A stretch of DNA of 5,279 nt from CAZQAA01 sp964591255 (GTDB taxonomy: Bacteria > Desulfobacterota > DSM-4660 > Desulfatiglandales > Desulfatiglandaceae): positions 1-5,279 of the forward strand of contig CAZQAA010000043.1 of the NCBI GenBank assembly GCA_964591255.1, read 5' to 3'. The notes beneath the pieces were generated by a model that was given only the letters and a program-made list of their open reading frames with translations, was not told where the DNA came from and ran no database searches. Numbering within the stretch: position 1 is the stretch's first letter; the number at the start of each line of letters is the position of its first letter. Below, piece after piece: positions 1 through 4,437 of the stretch. A program made the position numbers and the translations under genes.

Positions 1-40
1 TGAGGCATAAATCAAATCAGGGGTTTTCCCATCGGGTCAA

Positions 41-74
41 ACGGAATATCCGTATCTAACAGCATTTTTTTTTT
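41..74 (+). terminator. weak terminator-like element: small hairpin and distal T10 tract
   Basis: The sequence ACGGA-ATA-TCCGT at 41-53 forms a perfect 5-bp stem with a 3-nt loop. A run of ten T residues follows at 65-74. An overlapping imperfect hairpin (GTTT and CCC pairing with GGG and AAAC) occupies 23-42. The T tract starts 11 nt after the stem rather than abutting it, so this is a poor match to an intrinsic terminator. It could mark the end of an upstream + strand gene that lies outside the window, or be chance in AT-rich DNA. Confidence 0.2.
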
Positions 75-156
75 GATATTAACGAGTTGTCAGACAGAAT
101 GGTTTAGATGTTAATCTTGCGGTTGACCCACTTAACCCAGAGTAGGGGAAAATGGT

Positions 157-185
157 TTGACATTAATTGGTATCTTGTTTAACGT
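157..185 (+). promoter_or_regulatory. candidate sigma-70 promoter for the queA operon
   Basis: A perfect TTGACA -35 hexamer lies at 157-162. With a 17-bp spacer the -10 position is TAACGT at 180-185, which keeps the important first, second and last bases of TATAAT but only 3 of 6 overall. Transcription would then begin near 192, giving a leader of roughly 30 nt before the queA ATG. The -35 is strong and the -10 weak. A second, weaker pairing further upstream (TTGATA at 73-78 with CAGAAT at 95-100) is also possible. The assignment is inference from consensus matching only. Confidence 0.35.
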
Positions 186-201
186 ACACGGCTTAACTTA
201 A

Positions 202-219
202 ATATTGTTTATATTGTTT
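202..219 (+). repeat. tandem 9-bp duplication ATATTGTTT x2 before the queA start
   Basis: ATATTGTTT occurs at 202-210 and again, immediately adjacent, at 211-219; the queA ATG begins at 221. The repeat occupies the space where a Shine-Dalgarno would be expected, and no purine-rich ribosome site is visible. It may be a recent slippage duplication that moved or diluted the original ribosome site, or the AT-rich unstructured leader may itself permit initiation. Confidence 0.7.
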
Positions 220-220
220 G

Positions 221-1276
221 ATGTTTGACATAAAAGATTATGATTATCACTTGCCCCAGGAATTAATAGCCCAAGTCCCGACTGCAATAAGGGATCATTC
301 CCGGTTGCTTGTGGTGGATCGCAAAAAAGATTCCTTTTTAAATCGCCACTTTTATGATCTTCCAACGTTGCTTCAACCAGGGGATCTCTTGGTGGTAAAT
401 GACACCAGGGTGGTTCCGGCAAGGCTTTATGGTCGCAAAGATAGCGGGGGACGGGTTGAGATTCTTGTGCTGGAATCTTCTGATTCCCGAAAGAATAATC
501 ATGCAGAGCGTACCTGTCTCCTGAAGTCTTCAAAACGGCCAAGGGCAGGGGCGGTCCTGTTTTTTGATCAGGGTGTTACAGGCAAGATTAGTGATGTGCT
601 AGACGACGGTCTTGTGAGAATAAAATTTTCCGGGGATCAGGATCTCGACACTCTAGTTGAAGAAAGTGGGCATATCCCTTTACCTCCATATATTAAACGG
701 ACTGCAGGCAGCAACTGTTCAGGAATAGACAAGGAGAGATACCAGACCGTTTTTTCTGATAAGAGGGGTGCGGTGGCAGCGCCTACTGCAGGCCTGCATT
801 TTACTTGGGAGCTTGTCAAGAGGCTGGAGCAGGCAGGGGTGTCCCTGGTCAGAATTACTCTTCATGTCGGTTACGGGACTTTCCGTCCTGTTCGCACAAG
901 GGATATCAGGAAACACCAACTTGGCGAAGAAATTTATCATATTACAGAAAAGACCGCTAAGGCCGTAAACCAGGTCAGGAGGACAGGGGGAAGGATAGTC
1001 GCAGTAGGAACTACTGTAGTGAGGGCACTTGAGACCGCTGTTGGTGCACATGGTGACGTTATTCCCGGAAAGGGGAAGAGCAATCTTCTTATTACTCCTG
1101 GTTTCAATTTTAATATCGTAGACGTGTTGGTGACAAATTTTCATCTCCCGAAAAGCTCGCTGCTTTTTTTGGTTGCAGCATTTGCGGACCTTAAACTGAT
1201 CAGAAAGGCCTATGATTATGCCATTGAAAATAATTACAGGTTTTTCAGCTACGGGGACGCAATGTTGGTCTTCTGA
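221..1276 (+). CDS. queA: S-adenosylmethionine:tRNA ribosyltransferase-isomerase (QueA)
   Basis: QueA transfers and isomerises the ribosyl part of S-adenosylmethionine onto preQ1 at tRNA position 34, giving epoxyqueuosine; it is a cytosolic enzyme and the penultimate step of queuosine synthesis. The 351-residue product has the usual family length and is full-length. Visible conserved blocks are NDTRVVPARLYG (about 60-71), GHIPLPPYIKR (140-150), AAPTAGLHFT (176-185), LHVGYGTFRPV (204-214), AVGTTVVRALET (about 241-252), TNFHLPKSSL (305-314) and the C-terminal YRFFSYGDAM (339-348). The ATG at 221 is chosen because the protein then begins MFDIKDYDYHLP, matching the family's normal N-terminus. A TTG at 218 adds only one residue. 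No clear Shine-Dalgarno precedes it. It is the first gene of the cluster, 31 nt ahead of tgt, whose product makes its tRNA substrate. Confidence 0.97.
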   Translation: MFDIKDYDYHLPQELIAQVPTAIRDHSRLLVVDRKKDSFLNRHFYDLPTLLQPGDLLVVNDTRVVPARLYGRKDSGGRVEILVLESSDSRKNNHAERTCLLKSSKRPRAGAVLFFDQGVTGKISDVLDDGLVRIKFSGDQDLDTLVEESGHIPLPPYIKRTAGSNCSGIDKERYQTVFSDKRGAVAAPTAGLHFTWELVKRLEQAGVSLVRITLHVGYGTFRPVRTRDIRKHQLGEEIYHITEKTAKAVNQVRRTGGRIVAVGTTVVRALETAVGAHGDVIPGKGKSNLLITPGFNFNIVDVLVTNFHLPKSSLLFLVAAFADLKLIRKAYDYAIENNYRFFSYGDAMLVF

Positions 1277-1307
1277 TTGCTGAACATGACGTCTGAGTAA
1301 GTATGAA

Positions 1308-2411
1308 TTGGATTTCCGTATTTATCATAATAGTTCAACCACGCGTGCCAGAGTAGGGGAGATCTATACAGATCATGGGAGTTTTGAGACTCCTGCATTT
1401 ATGCCTGTAGGTACGCAGGCTTCGGTAAAAACGGTTTCGCCGGAAGATCTGACAGGTGCAGGCGTAAAGATTATTCTGGCAAATACATATCACCTTTATC
1501 TCAGGCCTGGTCATGAAATCATTAAACGGCTTGGCGGCCTGCATAAATTCATGAATTGGTCAGGGCCCATTTTGACCGATAGTGGAGGCTTTCAGGTCTT
1601 TAGCCTGGCAGGGCTCAGGACCATATCAGATGACGGGGTGACTTTCCGATCTCATCTGGATGGATCCAGACACTTTATAAGCCCTGAAAAGTCTATGGAT
1701 ATCCAGAAGGCCTTGGGGGCTGATATCATTATGGCTTTTGATGAGTGTGCCCCTTATCCCTCTGATTATCAATATATCCTTGATTCCGTTAGATTGACAG
1801 GCAGATGGGCTTCAAGATGCCTTGAGCATGGTGCGGAATGGAAACAGGCCATCTTTGGCATTGTCCAGGGCGGCATGTATAACGATCTGAGGGAAATGAG
1901 TGCCAAGGAACTGGTTGACATGGATTTTGACGGTTATGCCTTGGGAGGCCTCTCTGTGGGAGAGGATAGTGACACAAGAATAGAGGTGATTAGGGAGACA
2001 GTGAAATTTTTGCCTCTTGATAAGCCGGTTTATCTGATGGGAGTGGGAACCCCTCAGGACCTGTTAGAGGCCGTGATATTGGGTGTTGATATGTTTGACT
2101 GTGTATTGCCCACCAGGAATGCAAGGAATGGAACGCTGTTTACCCATAATGGCAAGCTTGTCATAAAAAACAGCTGCCATGCTGATGACGAAAGGCCTGT
2201 GGATGAAAGATGCGGCTGTTATACCTGTTCCAATTTTTCAAGAGCATATCTCAGACACCTTTTCATGTCAAAAGAGATCCTTGCTTATAGGTTGAATACA
2301 ATTCATAATTTATATTACTATAGCCACTTTATGGCCGAGATAAGAAATGCTATAAGGAAGGACAGGATAGAGGCATTTAGACAAGCATTTTATGATGGTA
2401 ATCTGAATTAG
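1308..2411 (+). CDS. tgt: tRNA-guanine transglycosylase, bacterial type (Tgt)
   Basis: Tgt replaces guanine-34 of tRNA-Asp, -Asn, -His and -Tyr with preQ1. The product is 367 residues, a TIM-barrel enzyme of normal length. Seen directly: FMPVGTQASVK (31-41), the general-base motif DSGGFQVFS starting at Asp91, MAFDECAPY (142-150) with the Cys147 associated with preQ1-specific bacterial enzymes, GIVQGGM (184-190), YALGGLSVGE (210-219), DMFDCVLPTRNARNG (261-275) with the presumed nucleophile Asp264, and the zinc site Cys302, Cys304, Cys307 and His333. These zinc and nucleophile positions coincide with the numbering I recall for E. coli Tgt, which supports a start at or very near 1308. The in-frame start is TTG; the only nearby ATG (1303) is out of frame, and an upstream in-frame CTG (1293) is the alternative. 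The ribosome site is weak (GAG at 1295-1297). All catalytic residues are intact. Confidence 0.96.
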   Translation: MDFRIYHNSSTTRARVGEIYTDHGSFETPAFMPVGTQASVKTVSPEDLTGAGVKIILANTYHLYLRPGHEIIKRLGGLHKFMNWSGPILTDSGGFQVFSLAGLRTISDDGVTFRSHLDGSRHFISPEKSMDIQKALGADIIMAFDECAPYPSDYQYILDSVRLTGRWASRCLEHGAEWKQAIFGIVQGGMYNDLREMSAKELVDMDFDGYALGGLSVGEDSDTRIEVIRETVKFLPLDKPVYLMGVGTPQDLLEAVILGVDMFDCVLPTRNARNGTLFTHNGKLVIKNSCHADDERPVDERCGCYTCSNFSRAYLRHLFMSKEILAYRLNTIHNLYYYSHFMAEIRNAIRKDRIEAFRQAFYDGNLN

Positions 2412-2412
2412 C

Positions 2413-2438
2413 TGGGATGTTTAATCCCACTTTTAATT
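2413..2438 (+). terminator. hairpin with short T-rich tail between tgt and yajC (attenuator or weak terminator)
   Basis: TGGGAT (2413-2418) and ATCCCA (2424-2429) form a perfect 6-bp stem around a 5-nt loop GTTTA. One C follows, then TTTTAATT at 2431-2438. The hairpin starts two bases after the tgt stop codon and lies about 20 nt before the yajC ribosome site. The stem is short and the T run is only four, so termination would be partial at best. It could equally be an RNA processing or 3'-end stabilising site separating the tRNA-modification and protein-export parts of one transcript. Confidence 0.4.
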
Positions 2439-2448
2439 ATAACTGAAC

Positions 2449-2456
2449 AAGGAGGT
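2449..2456 (+). promoter_or_regulatory. consensus ribosome binding site of yajC
   Basis: AAGGAGGT is a perfect anti-Shine-Dalgarno complement placed 5 nt before the ATG at 2462. It decides the start: an in-frame TTG at 2456 overlaps this site and cannot be served by it. It is the strongest ribosome site in the window, which fits a small and probably abundant membrane protein. Confidence 0.85.
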
Positions 2457-2461
2457 TGCTA

Positions 2462-2788
2462 ATGGATTTTTTGGCATACGCTATGGGGGGGGGTACTGGT
2501 CAGGGCGGAGGAGGAGCACAGGGGGCAGGATTTGGTGCGTTCATTCCTCTATTGCTCATGTTCGCCATCTTCTATTTCCTGCTTATCAGACCTCAACAGA
2601 AAAAGGCCAAAGAACATAGGGATATGCTTTCCACTTTGAAAAAGGGGGATCGTGTTATAAGCTCCGGAGGCCTGCACGGAGTAGTTACCGGGCTTACGGA
2701 TGACGTGGTGACCATGGAGATCGCCCCCAAGGTACGAGTGAAGGTCTCAAGGGGGTCAATTTCGGCCATATTAAGTAAAGGGCAGTAA
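2462..2788 (+). CDS. yajC: preprotein translocase subunit YajC
   Basis: YajC is a small single-span inner-membrane protein that associates with SecD and SecF, and through them with SecYEG. The 108-residue product has a short N-terminal stretch, a glycine-rich linker (about 9-26), one hydrophobic segment (about 26-42, AFIPLLLMFAIFYFLLI), the family hallmark RPQQKKAKEH (43-52), and a small soluble domain with LKKGDRVISSGGLHGVV (59-75), the conserved YajC signature. The positive cluster after the membrane segment predicts a cytoplasmic C-terminal domain. Length is typical. A run of nine G bases (2485-2493) encodes part of the glycine linker and is a possible slippage site. The gene follows tgt by 50 nt and precedes secD by 31 nt, as expected for the conserved cluster. 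Confidence 0.96.
   Translation: MDFLAYAMGGGTGQGGGGAQGAGFGAFIPLLLMFAIFYFLLIRPQQKKAKEHRDMLSTLKKGDRVISSGGLHGVVTGLTDDVVTMEIAPKVRVKVSRGSISAILSKGQ
2485..2493 (+). repeat. G9 homopolymer tract inside the 5' end of yajC
   Basis: Nine consecutive G residues span the end of codon 8 and codons 9 to 11 of yajC (Met-Gly-Gly-Gly). As written, the tract keeps the correct frame, because the downstream YajC signature is intact. Tracts of this length are prone to replication slippage and to sequencing error; a one-base change would remove nearly the whole protein. Confidence 0.8.
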
Positions 2789-2802
2789 AATAAAGAAAAT
2801 TT

Positions 2803-2810
2803 AGGGGGAG
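2803..2810 (+). promoter_or_regulatory. ribosome binding site of secD
   Basis: AGGGGGAG ends 9 nt before the GTG at 2820. It supports GTG as the start, since no suitable in-frame ATG lies between this site and the beginning of the conserved SecD N-terminus. The spacing is slightly long. Confidence 0.6.
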
Positions 2811-2819
2811 CAGTTAAAA

Positions 2820-4421
2820 GTGTCTAAGAGTTTAGGATGGCGTTCCATAGTAGCCTTGTTAGCAGTCTTTATGGCATTTCTATATATTACTCCATCACTC
2901 ACGGATGATCTTCCTGCCTGGTGGTCCAATGTGTTGCCAGAGGATAAAATCCATCTGGGGCTTGACCTCCAGGGAGGGATGCACCTTGTTCTGGAGGTGC
3001 AGGTTCAAAAGGCCCTTGAAAGTCATCTGGAGCGGGTTGCCGAGGAGCTTAAGCAAGATCTGCGAAAAGCTAAGATCCGATACCATGACCTTAAACGTGA
3101 TGGCATAAAGGGGATTAAACTGACTCTGTACAGGGCAAAAGACAAGGATGCCTTTGAAGATATGGTTGCTGCCGGTTACCCGGATTTCAGAGTAGAACCC
3201 ATACCTGGTGAAAATGGTGAAACGGCTTTTTCCATGATATTGCTCCACAAATCAAAGAATCGTATAACCAAGATGGCCGTTGACCAGGCCCTGGAGACTA
3301 TCAGAAACAGGATAGACCAGTTTGGAGTAAGCGAGCCGGATATCAGGCCTCAGCAAGATAACAGAATCCTGGTCCAGTTACCCGGAGTCAAGGACCCCAA
3401 AAGGGCTAAAGATCTCATTGGAAGGACGGCCCTTCTGGAATTCAAGCTGGTAGATGATGAACACAGCGTGGATGAGGCATTAAAGGGACATATTCCCCCT
3501 GGTGATGAGATTTTGTATCAGATTGCCATTGATCCTGCAACCGGTAGACACCGCAAGATTCCGTTCTTATTAAAGAAAAGGACTCTCCTCACAGGAGAAT
3601 ATATTACTGATGCCCGGGTTCAGATAGACAGTCAATTTAACGCTCCCTATGTTTTACTTTCATTCGATTCAAGGGGGGCAAGGCTTTTTGAACGGATAAC
3701 AGGACAAAATATTAAAAAAAGGCTGGCAATTGTACTTGATCGCAACGTGAATTCCGCTCCAGTAATTCAGGACAGGATCTCAGGGGGGAGGGCCCAAATT
3801 ACCGGGAGCTACACCATGGACGAGGCTCGTGATCTTGCGATCGTACTCAGGGCTGGTGCCCTTCCTGCGCCGGTAAAGATCATAGAGGAACGGACCGTGG
3901 GTCCGTCACTTGGAAAAGACTCTATAGAAAAGGGACTTAAGTCCATGATGATAGGCGGTATTGTGGTCGTAATATTCATGCTGATATATTATGGCATATC
4001 TGGAGCAATTGCCGATTTGGCCCTGGTATTAAATATAGTTTTTATAGTAGGGGGATTGGCCTTTTTTGGAGCTACTCTTACCCTGCCAGGAATTGCGGGT
4101 ATTATTCTTACCATTGGCATGGCGGTTGATGCCAATGTCTTGATATTTGAGCGTATAAGGGAGGAACTAAGACTTGGCAAGACCCCTAGAACGGCCATAG
4201 AAGGGGGGTATGCAAAGGCCCTTGTAACAATTCTTGACGCCAATGTTACCACCCTTATTGCTGCCCTTGTCCTTTTTCAGTTTGGCACCGGTCCGGTCAG
4301 GGGATTTGCAGTGACTTTAAGTATAGGCATTATTTCGAGTATGTTTACAGCAATCTTTATTACGAGGATCATTTTTGACTATCTGTATATCCAAAGGAAT
4401 CTAAGGAAAATCAGCATATAA
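2820..4421 (+). CDS. secD: protein translocase subunit SecD
   Basis: SecD pairs with SecF in the inner membrane and uses the proton motive force to assist late steps of protein export through SecYEG. The 533-residue product, read from GTG, has the standard layout: TM1 (about 9-25), the LGLDLQGGMHLVLEV motif (46-60), a large periplasmic domain including RNRIDQFGVSEP (172-183) and LDRNVNSAPVIQDRISGG (316-333), the junction EERTVGPSLG (366-375), then five C-terminal membrane segments (about 376-394, 400-420, 424-445, 467-488, 494-520). GMAVDANVLIFERIREE (433-449) contains Asp437, which corresponds to the conserved TM4 aspartate linked to proton transport in this family. It is shorter than E. coli SecD (615 residues), which has a larger periplasmic region, but normal for many other bacteria. 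secF follows after 16 nt. Confidence 0.97.
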   Translation: MSKSLGWRSIVALLAVFMAFLYITPSLTDDLPAWWSNVLPEDKIHLGLDLQGGMHLVLEVQVQKALESHLERVAEELKQDLRKAKIRYHDLKRDGIKGIKLTLYRAKDKDAFEDMVAAGYPDFRVEPIPGENGETAFSMILLHKSKNRITKMAVDQALETIRNRIDQFGVSEPDIRPQQDNRILVQLPGVKDPKRAKDLIGRTALLEFKLVDDEHSVDEALKGHIPPGDEILYQIAIDPATGRHRKIPFLLKKRTLLTGEYITDARVQIDSQFNAPYVLLSFDSRGARLFERITGQNIKKRLAIVLDRNVNSAPVIQDRISGGRAQITGSYTMDEARDLAIVLRAGALPAPVKIIEERTVGPSLGKDSIEKGLKSMMIGGIVVVIFMLIYYGISGAIADLALVLNIVFIVGGLAFFGATLTLPGIAGIILTIGMAVDANVLIFERIREELRLGKTPRTAIEGGYAKALVTILDANVTTLIAALVLFQFGTGPVRGFAVTLSIGIISSMFTAIFITRIIFDYLYIQRNLRKISI

Positions 4422-4427
4422 TAATAC

Positions 4428-4431
4428 GGAG
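4428..4431 (+). promoter_or_regulatory. ribosome binding site of secF
   Basis: GGAG lies in the 16-nt gap between the secD stop and the secF ATG, with 6 nt spacing. It favours the ATG at 4438 over the in-frame TTG at 4435. The tight spacing suggests translational coupling with secD. Confidence 0.6.
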
Positions 4432-4437
4432 TGATTG

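Larger units (their letters stand above)
1..220. other. AT-rich non-coding leader upstream of queA
   Basis: I see no supportable gene here. Reading frames on the + strand are closed by stops near the left edge; one frame stays open from the edge to a TAA at 57-59, too short to tell whether it is the tail of an upstream gene. The region contains two small hairpins at 23-42 and 41-53, a ten-base T tract at 65-74, an imperfect direct repeat (98-119 and 151-177), three exact GTTTGAC motifs counting both strands (the last, 223-229, just inside queA), a TTGACA box at 157-162, and a tandem 9-bp repeat ending just before the queA start. It most likely carries the operon promoter. No tRNA or preQ1 riboswitch consensus was recognised. 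Confidence 0.7.

Noticed and set aside
1..8. Divergent gene starting at an ATG on the minus strand (complement of 6-8)
   Set aside because: Only two codons would be inside the window and no ribosome site is seen, so nothing can be supported.
3..59. C-terminal tail of an upstream gene in the frame ending at TAA 57-59
   Set aside because: Eighteen codons without a recognisable motif are not enough to call; the open frame is compatible with chance.
1..217. preQ1 riboswitch upstream of queA
   Set aside because: It was expected from the pathway, but I see no C-rich loop plus A-rich tail arrangement of the preQ1-I type, nor a convincing larger preQ1 fold.
218..220. TTG at 218 as the queA start
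   Set aside because: It adds a single residue before an ATG, falls in the tandem repeat and has no ribosome site; ATG at 221 is preferred.
198..1144. Long antisense open frames over queA (198-542, 637-819 and 719-1144 on the minus strand) and a + strand frame at 768-968
   Set aside because: All lie within the clearly coding queA gene, show no recognisable domain, and are low-complexity in the way expected of shadow frames.
1335..1977. Antisense open frames over tgt
   Set aside because: They are shadows of a gene with every catalytic and zinc residue conserved, with no domain or ribosome site of their own.
2456..2461. TTG at 2456 as the yajC start
   Set aside because: It overlaps the consensus AAGGAGGT ribosome site, which is correctly spaced for the ATG at 2462.
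2895..4252. Open frames overlapping secD on both strands (2895-3248 minus, 2905-3108 plus, 3989-4252 minus)
   Set aside because: They overlap conserved SecD domains; the hydrophobic or serine-rich character of the antisense products is a by-product of membrane-helix codons.
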